From a virus, in IMG/VR virus record IMGVR_UViG_3300029319_000164, positions 1 through 28,442 of that record: a DNA stretch of 28,442 nt. One strand, given 5' to 3'. The notes under the pieces were generated by a model. It was not told the DNA's origin. It saw only the letters and a program-made list of their open reading frames with translations, and ran no database searches. Of the stretch, positions 15,801-21,860 are shown piece by piece. Each line of letters starts with the position of its first letter. Positions within the stretch are counted from its first letter, which is position 1. A program made the position numbers and the translations under genes.

Positions 15801-18800
15801 TTATTCCCAATCATTTCTTTGTTACTGGTGAAGAAGTAAAATATTCTAGTTCTAGTTCAGATACTACTCAAGCAATTGGAATTGGATCCACTACAATTTC
15901 TGGCATTGGTGTTACTGATAAACTTCCATCTACAGTTTTTGTTTATAAAGTCAATGAGAGTAATATTAGACTTGCAGCAACTGCAGCTGATGCTTTAAGA
16001 CAAGTTCCAAATACTTTCAATTTAACTCATGTTGGTATTGGAACATCACATAGTTTTACTGCTAAGAATCAAAACTCTAAAGTTATGTTGACAATTGATA
16101 ACTATATTCAGTCTCCAATTGTTGCAACTTCTATAACATCTTCTTTAAGTAAGAATGTATCAAATGCAGATAATAGACTTGAACTTACAGGAATAACATC
16201 ATTCTTTAGTGGAAATTTAATTAAAATTAATGAAGAAATAATGAAGATTAGTGTTATTGGTTTTGGAACCACAAATGCTATTCTTGTTGAAAGACCTTGG
16301 ATGGGAACTGGGGTATCAACTCATTCTTCTGGCGACACGGTTACTATTGTTCAAGGAAACTATAATATTATAGACAACACTGTTCATTTCGTTGAACCCC
16401 CTTATGGAAAAAATCCAATTAGTTCCGATTCTAACCCACCATCGGAAAGAGACTGGATTGGAGTTACTACATCCTCCAAATTCCAAGGCAGAACTTTCTT
16501 GAGAAGTGGAGTTACAAATTCATCCAATGAGGCTTATGCTAATAACTATATTTTTGATGATATTTCAAGTGAGTTTAATGGAGTACAAAAAGACTTTAAA
16601 CTTACATCAGAAAAACAAAATGTTTCAGGATTCTCAACTTATCATGGCATTGTCTTGATAAATGGCATTTTCCAAGGACCACCTCCACAAGATGGACGAC
16701 TTGGAGATTATAGTTTCACTGAAAATGTTGGAGTATCTACTATTTCTTTCACAGGAACTGCAACATCAGTTGGTTATGATGTTAATAATGCAAATATTCC
16801 TGTTGGGGGAGTTATTGTTTCTGTTGGTTCCACTCAAGGTTTTGGTTTCCAACCACTTGTTGCAGCTGGTGGAACTGCAACAGTTTCTCCTACAGGAAGA
16901 ATCATCGCTGTAAGTATTGGAAATAGTGGTTCTGGATATAGAGGTGGAATGCAAACAGTGAATGTTGGAGTTATGACAGAAAGCACAGGAACTCCAAATA
17001 TTGATTTAATTGGAACTGCAAATATAAATGATGGACATGTTACTGATGTCAATATCACTAATCCTGGTTCTGGATATACCACATCAAATCCACCCATAGT
17101 TATATTCGATACACCACTTTCTTATACTAATATTCCATTAGTATACAGTTCTTCTTCTATACAAGGTGATGGAACTAGTGCAACTGTCGATATTGTTGTT
17201 GGACAAGGTTCTAGTGTAATTGACTTTACATTTAAAAACACGGGATATTCTTATGGTGTTGGCGAAATTCTAACAGTCAATGTTGGTGGAAACACTGGTA
17301 TACCATTAGATACAACAAAAACATATTCAGAATTCCAGCTGACTGTTGATGAAATATATAAAGATAATTTCTCTGGTTGGGTTGTAGGTCAGTTTGAGCA
17401 TTTGGATGATATTAGTGGATTATTTGATAGTGCAAGAAAGACATTCCCACTTGCCATTTCAGATAATCCAGTAAGTATTAGAGCAGCGAAAGGTTCTCTC
17501 ATTGACGTGAAATCATTGCTACTTGTATTTGTTAATGATGTTTTACAAGTTCCTGGAGAGTCTTACAGTTTTGAAGGTGGTAGTGTTCTTACATTTACTG
17601 AAGCACCAGATGCTGGAGATAGTGCAAAAGTTCTATTCTATAAAGGATCTGGCGATGATGTTGATGTGGTATTCAGAGATGTTTTGGAAACTGTTAAAGT
17701 TGGCGACACCTTGAAACTTAATAATGATCCAAAACTTGGACAAAGTGTTGGTTTAAGACAAAATGCTAGAGTCGTGACCGGAATCAATACTACAGATTCT
17801 GTTCAGACAAACCTTTATGGTGGTCCTGGTATTACTACTAATGATACTTTATTGAGACCAGTTGAATGGTGCAGACAAACTTCAGATAGAATTATTGATG
17901 GCAAAATTGTCGGAAAATCTAGAGTCAAATATGAACCTCTGATAAATCCATCTTGTTACGCTATTAGTTCTGTTGGAGTTGGAACAACAACCATATATGT
18001 TGATAATATCAAACCATTCTTTGATGCAGAAAATGAAAGTACTGTAAGATCTTTCCAAAACAAGATAACACTTACTTCTCAGGACTCTATTGTTCCTGCA
18101 TTAGCAACTGCTACTGTTTCTTCTGCAGGAACTATATCAGCAATTGCCATTTCTGATGGTGGTTTTGGATATACCTCAGCACCTCTGGTTGTTATACAAT
18201 CTCCAGTAGGACTTGGAACAACTACCAGAGCTAGTGCAACAGCAACTATTTCTTCTGGTGTAGTTAACTCTATTACTATAACAGATGGCGGTTCTGGTTA
18301 CGGCACAACTGATACTCCAGCAGTTCTGATTGAAGCACCAAAAGTCATTACCGAAGATACTAATGTTGATCTATATGAAGGAGATTCTGGTATTATTGTT
18401 GGTTATGCAGTAACCAACTCCATCTTATCACTCGATTTACACATTCCATACGATTCTTACTTAAAGGATGAAACTGTTGTTGGAACCGCCAAAACACTCA
18501 GTTCTATTGATGTTGGAGATTACTTTATTGTTTATAACTCAAACATTGAAAATGCATCTACGGAAGTAAGAGCTGTAGATGCTAATTCACAAGTTGTAGG
18601 AGTCGGAACACAATTTGTCGATAGTGTTTACTATGTGCATTCTGCAGAAGATGTACAAGTTAATGTTGTTGGATTGGGAGTAACCACGGTTAGAAGAGTT
18701 GGTACAAGAGTTGGAGTTTCTACTATAGATTATAGTTCATCCACAATCACTTCTGATGATAGTTTGTTATATGAATACAGTAATGTGTCATTTGTTTCAT

Positions 18801-18985
18801 CAATCCCAGATACTGCTGGTTTTTCAACTTCAATGTTCTTTGGTAACTTTAGTTGGGGTAAGATTAACATTACTGGTCCTACTAATTCTTACAATATTTA
18901 CAACCTCAATGGAATTGGCGGTATATCAACTTCAGTAGTTGTAAACCGAACAAATCCTCTTAAATATGCTAACTACACTGATTAG
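6866..18985 (+). CDS. Giant modular virion structural protein, 4039 residues (gp7 position)
   Basis: One uninterrupted frame of 12.1 kb. The N-terminus (PGFVVEESPLLVEFLKQYY, then RSFKILFNALYGENVDVIKP near 200) looks like the wedge-attachment end seen in cyanophage giants. The gene sits between gp6 and gp8, where T4 has gp7 (1032 residues), so a wedge role is likely but not shown. Along the chain I see about eight repeats of the type HG-TGD-V-Y ... YYV ... FKLA (near residues 470, 592, 833, 944, 1677, 1788, 1841, 2979) and about 14 GGSGY-type strands (from near 738 to 3820). There is a YHYH-like domain around 1195-1370 (WAYDGNPIYGPYG at about 1251) and a duplicated beta domain (about 2702-2772 and 2832-2909). 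No signal or membrane segment is seen. It probably forms a long surface-exposed baseplate arm. No frameshift or broken segment is visible. Confidence 0.88.
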   Translation: MSETRVKIQTVVQNQLPGFVVEESPLLVEFLKQYYVSQEYTSGTYDIIQNIDKYVKLDEILNHASTATLLSDIDSITDTITVFEGTLTDGFPDKYGIIKIDDEIITYTSKTNTTFEGCVRGFSGVTSYRKTNTPEELVFTSTESSSHSANATITNLSSLFLQEFLTKIKKQFLPGFSDRSLASGLNQNVFIKQSKDFYTSKGTDRSFKILFNALYGENVDVIKPKEYLFRPSDAGYRKTRDIVVEAISGNPLDLLNNTLYQDEYPDYGIKVSYASITDVEKIQVGEKVFYKLGFDSDYDKDINLEGSVYGNFVVHPKTRFVTEASSGSTTIDVDSTVGFPNSGTLICKNSSGDDLTLTYNGKSVTQFYNVEGISSSISTAEEIRLDVFAYGYSGNSTDIISVRIGNVLGNVEVIQDTYFFSKDDTAKVKSLGISQKNPKTDNWIDNISNTFTTKNVSSVDNQSLVYNIEVYANHNFRIGDKLKATNDSSVSIDCDIVDVKNEKEFVVQSQSQLDINSILELNRYILKPNFSKYSGLNSNSTDVQNTYTNYSNEILVASDSLPSYKNQLLNPYDKKITLSGNYSGEVFTVTSVNDHGFYTGDQIYYSPFTETVAQSAGEGEETLVDVTSKFDELDEGLYYVARVNSTSFKLAKSPSNIVSNKFVSVSGIVTSNTFSYYDFQGKDIQAQNIFREIKEPVNKSGNYTTTPGKVGVLVNGVEILNYKSSESVSYGQINTIDVTGPGTGYDVINPPSLHIEDSLGVGATGICAVEGSLDRIDILDSGFDYVNTPVVTITGGNGKNAEAEVNMISVEHAPVFTSDNASNLNIFTDVIGFTTYHKFRDNEEVFYLTDGQTGIAGLTTGAKYNVSVIDAFNVKLYKKESDSVAGINTVNLNDYGVGNHRLKSANKKKIISKIIVKNIGEGYSNKERTSPISGINTATDTINIDSHGYSTGEEIKYSTTGSVVEGLSVSKTYIVKKIDDNSFKVAECGIGTVAKTYYLDTDQYIDFRSVGSGVHSFNYTPISVDIVGNIGVSTLTGQDFSAKTQPVFRGGIESIHLTSNGSQYGSDEVINYDRQPIFELRSGKNAELLAIVDVQGTIQEVLVLNGGSGYNSPPSLNIKGTGKYARLVPVIENGEISKIITENGGVGYGDGTTVEVVPSGQGCKLFANIQKWTVNLFQKYFNIIGSDDGIVTLSDRSEYGLQYCHLYAPRSLRESIYAKDQDGLTLYGIADLRKSNNEEVPSSNHSPIIGWAYDGNPIYGPYGFAEPSGGVVRSMESGYKLVSKQNRPSFANFPQGFFIEDYEFTKSGDLDKNNGRFCVTPEYPNGVYAYFSTISSSSIDTDGPFRGYKRPVFPYFIGDTFRSEPNSFNFSKESNQKDYKVNDHNWFRNTTRYQLRGNNVNSSYDYIYNPNDFKEQTINVDGILTGGVESVGILTGGDGYNPLNIITFDNTNTGGSNASARVSRVFGKPVNTISAATTSFTEVEFSVDSVGRVIGFTTSPHGFKNIDIINVSGLNTSFSKIEGSYTIGIRTDSFVTTLGISSVSVTGLTTYFYVSGALEFPYIKENDVLGIGTQEKVKVLNVDKKSGRIRVLRQYNSTVGSSYSASTVLFEDPRKFTINTGFRTDYSYDVNTELYFKPSESVGLATVASVGSGTTVSFSLPGIGATQVFVPYQAIYFPNHGLKTGDRVTYSTHGGSEINVTNGSIYFDLPQTQDLYIAEITKDLIGISTVRLGLGTDGSFVGVGTTNSTGLLFFNTVGTGDNHSFTTKNNSIVGTVSKNIVTVSTASTHGLSSGDNIRISNIPTDQTEIVVKYSDSNRRYTFGQKSFNAADIDVSENTIYIENHNLSKGDKVIYVASTSASDLISEEMYYVDVYSKDKLKLCRTIYDLYLSEPNYVNLTSTSDGELLPVNPNLKLYRNKSVKFDLSDSSLSSSNSGIIYSAFELNFYKDSNYQFKFDGTGTTRNFETVKTSGKVGIDTSASVTLQLNDSFDDILYYRLETINDQYISSDKKEIIIDTEVNSNNQITLVDSEYSGEYRITGVGTTTFTFDLNSFPEKDLYNKTNSNIFYDTKSVRAFGPISAIEVISEGNKYESVPSIGSIESTHGSGAILEATSKTIGRIVKKTVEDVGFDYPSDTTLSPAFNLPELIKVESLTSFASIGISSAGKDYLVPPDLIVLDGYTNNIVNDVDIEYKIGDNEVNIKRNTFGMYNVTPRIVPINNSNGVGINSITFDNTTKDVTLGIATGFSDGFPFNVGDKILIENTSVGLNTTGRGYNSSAYGYDLFTVTAVNPLLGGYSATVTFNVKEYFTGSESPGVFDPSRSSGRVIREADFPIFDIEIKTNDFIIGEEVFSETTSGTVEKWDRRTEYIKISTNTDFSIGEIIRGQTSNTSAIVSSKIDFDSYAELSPSVRVNKGWTYDTGVLNNNIQRIPDNDYYQQFSYSLKSRIPYGTWNEPVQALNHTTGFLKFSDLIIETKEDGEGSAIVDPEDSIFELVVDIVGSGNLNCTYTFDLASENNLNLSGMYSNEITLNSRVLVDYFESVGNRVLNIDNFSYLFNNIPRATRYSIVDDFDISSARVRKYFTFVRDKRFTMQRQVMAVSLLHDDQNAYLNQYGRVESVVDLGSFDFSINESLGQLRFYPIKYTVNDYDVTVLSFDLLSNVSYGSSNPITLGNIVNIESENTVISSGSVAATTVVGIASTYRSSKVLVEIGGTDGSYHEFDEINLIHDGTNVDIVEYGQLTDNSVYSTFGIAGLGTYIPYIDGDQVKVDFKLNSSLSVDLSINSLAVSVAIASTSSVGVGTDELSTARLSSGYVAISSSPTPSETVVKEYPNNHSSAYYIISVEDTTNNRYEMSEVVLVDNGSEAYVTEFGTLSTNGSIGQVGAAMTTNGTQLTYTPNANIDVEIRVFEGALGLVKGTVPQDEIDINNAKIRTGNGSYEGTSKDVRKSFELTHNQDPIFFRYFEGNSAVGVNTNNDSIFIPNHFFVTGEEVKYSSSSSDTTQAIGIGSTTISGIGVTDKLPSTVFVYKVNESNIRLAATAADALRQVPNTFNLTHVGIGTSHSFTAKNQNSKVMLTIDNYIQSPIVATSITSSLSKNVSNADNRLELTGITSFFSGNLIKINEEIMKISVIGFGTTNAILVERPWMGTGVSTHSSGDTVTIVQGNYNIIDNTVHFVEPPYGKNPISSDSNPPSERDWIGVTTSSKFQGRTFLRSGVTNSSNEAYANNYIFDDISSEFNGVQKDFKLTSEKQNVSGFSTYHGIVLINGIFQGPPPQDGRLGDYSFTENVGVSTISFTGTATSVGYDVNNANIPVGGVIVSVGSTQGFGFQPLVAAGGTATVSPTGRIIAVSIGNSGSGYRGGMQTVNVGVMTESTGTPNIDLIGTANINDGHVTDVNITNPGSGYTTSNPPIVIFDTPLSYTNIPLVYSSSSIQGDGTSATVDIVVGQGSSVIDFTFKNTGYSYGVGEILTVNVGGNTGIPLDTTKTYSEFQLTVDEIYKDNFSGWVVGQFEHLDDISGLFDSARKTFPLAISDNPVSIRAAKGSLIDVKSLLLVFVNDVLQVPGESYSFEGGSVLTFTEAPDAGDSAKVLFYKGSGDDVDVVFRDVLETVKVGDTLKLNNDPKLGQSVGLRQNARVVTGINTTDSVQTNLYGGPGITTNDTLLRPVEWCRQTSDRIIDGKIVGKSRVKYEPLINPSCYAISSVGVGTTTIYVDNIKPFFDAENESTVRSFQNKITLTSQDSIVPALATATVSSAGTISAIAISDGGFGYTSAPLVVIQSPVGLGTTTRASATATISSGVVNSITITDGGSGYGTTDTPAVLIEAPKVITEDTNVDLYEGDSGIIVGYAVTNSILSLDLHIPYDSYLKDETVVGTAKTLSSIDVGDYFIVYNSNIENASTEVRAVDANSQVVGVGTQFVDSVYYVHSAEDVQVNVVGLGVTTVRRVGTRVGVSTIDYSSSTITSDDSLLYEYSNVSFVSSIPDTAGFSTSMFFGNFSWGKINITGPTNSYNIYNLNGIGGISTSVVVNRTNPLKYANYTD
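14960..15600 (+). repeat. Tandem domain duplication inside the giant protein
   Basis: Residues about 2702-2772 (VLVEIGG, EFDEINLIHDG, VDIVEYGQL, GTYIPYIDGDQVKVDF) and about 2832-2909 (YYIISVEDTT, EMSEVVLVDNG, AYVTEFGTL, GTQLTYTPNANIDVEIRVF) share the same order of strands and turns. The two copies are clearly related but diverged, so the duplication is old. It is a protein-level repeat within one gene. Confidence 0.6.
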
Positions 18986-18987
18986 TA

Positions 18988-18994
18988 ATAAATA
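18988..18994 (+). promoter_or_regulatory. Late-promoter core (ATAAATA) for the fibre gene
   Basis: The motif follows the TAG stop of the giant gene by two bases and lies 19 bases before the fibre ATG at 19014. Its TAATAAATA context is the same as at 4294-4302. A T4-like start would leave a leader of about 13 nt with no Shine-Dalgarno sequence. Confidence 0.6.
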
Positions 18995-19013
18995 AAAGAA
19001 AACTCATTCTACA

Positions 19014-21860
19014 ATGGCAAGAGTAGCGATAAATACCGGCTCAGCTGCAAATGATGGAACAGGTGATAGCCTTCGTGGTGCCGGTGGTAAAATAAATTCA
19101 AACTTTGTTGACTTATACAATTTTCTGGGTGATGGTACTGATCTAACTCCTAGTTGGGATGTAGTAAGTACTGGTATCGTTACTACTGCAAATGTGGGTA
19201 TTGGAACTACAATTCCTAGATTTGATTTAGAAGTTGGGGCAGTTGGATCTTCTAGCACTTCTTTATATGTTCATGGAGAAGCTAATGCTACTAGTTTTTC
19301 TGGTTCTGCCTCTGGATTAACAAGTATTCCTTCAAGTCAGTTGACTGGAGCACTTCCAGCTCTTGATGGTTCTGCATTGACCAACGTTGTTGGTAGTGGA
19401 TCTGGTGTTGTTATTCAAGAAGAGGGATCGGCTGTAGGAACTGCAGGAACTATTGACTTTGTGGGATCTGCAGTGACCGCAACATTTAGTGGTGGTATTG
19501 CTACTGTTAGTATTAGTGGTGGGGGAATTCAGGGTGTTGTTGTTCAAGAAGAGGGGTCAACTGTAGGAACTGCAGGAACTATTGACTTTGTGGGTACTGG
19601 AGTAACTGCGACATTTAGTGGTGGTATTGCCACAGTTAGTATTAGTGGTGGTGGAGGTGGAGGTGCCTCTTCTATTAATGACTTATCTGATGCTACTACT
19701 GGTGGAACTGCAAGTCTTGGTTTAGGTTCACAATCTCTTGGACAGGCTAGTGGCAACAACACAGGCAGTAACAATGTTGCAGTTGGTGATGCTGCCATGT
19801 ATGCCATTACATCTGGCGATTACAATTCAGCTTTAGGTGTTGCCGCTTTACGTTATAATAATAGTGGATCATATAATTCAGCAGTAGGATACCATGCCTT
19901 ATATTACTGCAATGAAGGATATGATAATACTGCTGTTGGTTATGAAGCGGCCTACAACATAACAACTGGATATGGCAATGTAGCAGTCGGAAAACAAGCA
20001 CTTAGAACACATAATGAAGGAAATCGTAATACTGCTATAGGTTGGAAAAGTTTATATTATACTACAGGAAATTCTAACACTGGTGTTGGTGCCGTTGCCC
20101 TAGAAAACAATAAAACAGGAACTGAAAACACCGCGGTTGGTAATGCTGCTTTACAACAAAATATTGAGGGAATTCAAAATACTGCATTGGGCAGTGCTGC
20201 TGGTTATGGAAATACCAGTGGTAATTATAATGTTGCCATAGGACGTTATGCTTTAAAGGAAAATCAAACTGGCAACAGTAATGTTGCAATTGGAAACAGA
20301 GCATTAGAGAACCTGGAAAATAAAGACTCATGTATTGCTATTGGATCCCGAGCCGGAACAGCATCAACAAGTTCACAATGGTTTGTTGCACTTGGTGATT
20401 CCGCTCTCGCTGATCAAACTACTGCCAACTACAACACGGCTTTAGGACATCAGTGTCTGGGCAAAGCAACAACAGGTGGTTCAAATGTTGCGGTTGGTGC
20501 TAATGCAGTATATAAACTCACTACAGGAAATTATAATACTGGAGTTGGTTATAATGCATTATATGAATGTACTGGAAGTTCAACTGGTAACGTAGCACTT
20601 GGTTACAAGGCTGGATCTGAGGTAGCAAATGGCGATTACAACACTTTTGCTGGTTATGGAGCTGGAGAAAAAGTCACATCTGGCAGCGGTAACGTTGCTG
20701 TAGGTCATAATGCTTTAGGTGTAAGTACTTCAGGAAATAATAATGTTGCTGTTGGAGAGTATGCGCTTAATGGTGCTACTACTGGATATCAAAATGCTGT
20801 TCTTGGTTATAATGCAGGATATAATATTACAGAGGGATATTATAATGTCGCGGTTGGAGCAGATGCAGCAAAACTTTCCACGACCGGTACTAACAATGTA
20901 TCTATAGGACACCAAGCAGCACAAACCCTAACCACTGGTAGTAATAACATAACCATTGGATATAACGCACAACCTAGTAGTGCAACTGCTTCTCATGAAA
21001 TTACTATTGGTGATAGTTTTGCCAAGACCTTGCGTATTCCTGGATTAAATGGGAATGACGGTGAAGTCCTTAGTTACAATTCATCAACTTCTAGTATCGC
21101 TTTTAGTGATTATACCGGAGACCTTTCAGATGCTGTAACAAGTAGATGGACCCTTGGTGCTAATGGTACTAATCATTATACATTTACTGGACCTGGTTTT
21201 TCTGGAGCTACAGATGATCCAACAGTATTTTTACAAAGAGGGCATACATATGAATTTGTAAATGGAATGAATGCCCATCCTTTCAAAATTCAACTTGAAT
21301 ATCAAAATACAACAGGTACAGCGTATGCTACTGGCGTAACTAACAATGGAGCACAAAATGGCACTATAAAATTCAAAGTGCCAATGGATGCACCCAATAA
21401 ACTTCACTATCAATGTACTTCCCATGTGGGAATGTCTGGAACCATCTTCATTGGACCAGCACAAAATGTTCCTGTTGGACAAAGACAAGTTGTTTCTGCA
21501 TCAACTGGTAACGTAGCTTCAAACAATAGTGCAAACATTTCAATTCCTGGATTTAAAACATATAGTTTGTTAAAAGTTGATATAGATCATCCTGCATGGG
21601 TGAGATTATATGTTGACTCTTCTTCAAGAACATCAGATTCTAGTAGAGTTTATACAACAGATCCAACACCAGGTTCTGGTATGATAGCAGAAGTTCGCAC
21701 TACAACTGCAGGCACCAGCACATTCTTAATGTCTCCAGGAGTTATTGGATGGAATAATGATTCCACTACAAGTGAAACAATATATGCAAGAGTTACAAAT
21801 AATGACTCTTTAACGAGAGACATTACAGTCAGTTTAACCGTAGTTAAGTTAGAAGGCTAA
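19014..21860 (+). CDS. Tail fibre or adhesin with YadA-like repeats and C-terminal cupredoxin-like domain
   Basis: This 948-residue protein probably forms a trimeric fibre attached to the baseplate. The N-terminus INTGSAANDGTGDSLRGAGG ... KINSNFVDLY is a common phage fibre-anchor module. Residues about 131-216 are two 43-residue direct repeats. Residues about 248-675 are some 25 repeats of about 16-17 residues of the form N-VAVG-AL-TTG, the head repeat of YadA/Hep_Hag adhesins, expected to fold as a trimeric beta roll. Residues about 710-815 look like a cupredoxin domain with H755, C801, H804 and M807, the set of type-1 copper ligands in the CxxHxxM spacing of amicyanin. A last beta-rich domain (about 816-948) may be the receptor-binding tip. 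The stop overlaps the protease start by one base. No signal peptide, as expected for a virion part. Copper binding is inferred. Confidence 0.85.
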   Translation: MARVAINTGSAANDGTGDSLRGAGGKINSNFVDLYNFLGDGTDLTPSWDVVSTGIVTTANVGIGTTIPRFDLEVGAVGSSSTSLYVHGEANATSFSGSASGLTSIPSSQLTGALPALDGSALTNVVGSGSGVVIQEEGSAVGTAGTIDFVGSAVTATFSGGIATVSISGGGIQGVVVQEEGSTVGTAGTIDFVGTGVTATFSGGIATVSISGGGGGGASSINDLSDATTGGTASLGLGSQSLGQASGNNTGSNNVAVGDAAMYAITSGDYNSALGVAALRYNNSGSYNSAVGYHALYYCNEGYDNTAVGYEAAYNITTGYGNVAVGKQALRTHNEGNRNTAIGWKSLYYTTGNSNTGVGAVALENNKTGTENTAVGNAALQQNIEGIQNTALGSAAGYGNTSGNYNVAIGRYALKENQTGNSNVAIGNRALENLENKDSCIAIGSRAGTASTSSQWFVALGDSALADQTTANYNTALGHQCLGKATTGGSNVAVGANAVYKLTTGNYNTGVGYNALYECTGSSTGNVALGYKAGSEVANGDYNTFAGYGAGEKVTSGSGNVAVGHNALGVSTSGNNNVAVGEYALNGATTGYQNAVLGYNAGYNITEGYYNVAVGADAAKLSTTGTNNVSIGHQAAQTLTTGSNNITIGYNAQPSSATASHEITIGDSFAKTLRIPGLNGNDGEVLSYNSSTSSIAFSDYTGDLSDAVTSRWTLGANGTNHYTFTGPGFSGATDDPTVFLQRGHTYEFVNGMNAHPFKIQLEYQNTTGTAYATGVTNNGAQNGTIKFKVPMDAPNKLHYQCTSHVGMSGTIFIGPAQNVPVGQRQVVSASTGNVASNNSANISIPGFKTYSLLKVDIDHPAWVRLYVDSSSRTSDSSRVYTTDPTPGSGMIAEVRTTTAGTSTFLMSPGVIGWNNDSTTSETIYARVTNNDSLTRDITVSLTVVKLEG
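19404..19661 (+). repeat. 129-bp tandem direct repeat in the fibre gene
   Basis: Two adjacent 129-bp units (19404-19532 and 19533-19661) encode 43 residues each. They are nearly identical over long blocks such as VGTAGTIDFVG and ATFSGGIATVSISGGG, and differ mainly at synonymous sites. The reading frame is kept. The high DNA identity suggests a recent duplication or ongoing recombination that changes fibre length. Confidence 0.8.
19755..21040 (+). repeat. YadA-head repeat array (about 25 units)
   Basis: Units of 48-51 bp encode the pattern N-xVAVGxxAL-xxTTG. I count about 25 copies. They differ in DNA sequence more than in protein, so selection acts on the structural repeat. The last units lose the pattern (ITIGYNAQPS, ITIGDSFAKT), marking the end of the beta roll before the cupredoxin-like domain. 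Confidence 0.8.

Noticed and set aside
13366-17097. Several proline- and isoleucine-rich reverse frames of 60-120 residues
   Set aside because: They mirror the repetitive codons of the giant gene and have no ribosome binding sites; shadows.
19014-21860. Bacterial autotransporter adhesin gene acquired from a host
   Set aside because: There is no signal peptide or membrane anchor, and the N-terminal module is a phage fibre anchor; YadA-type repeats are common in phage fibres.
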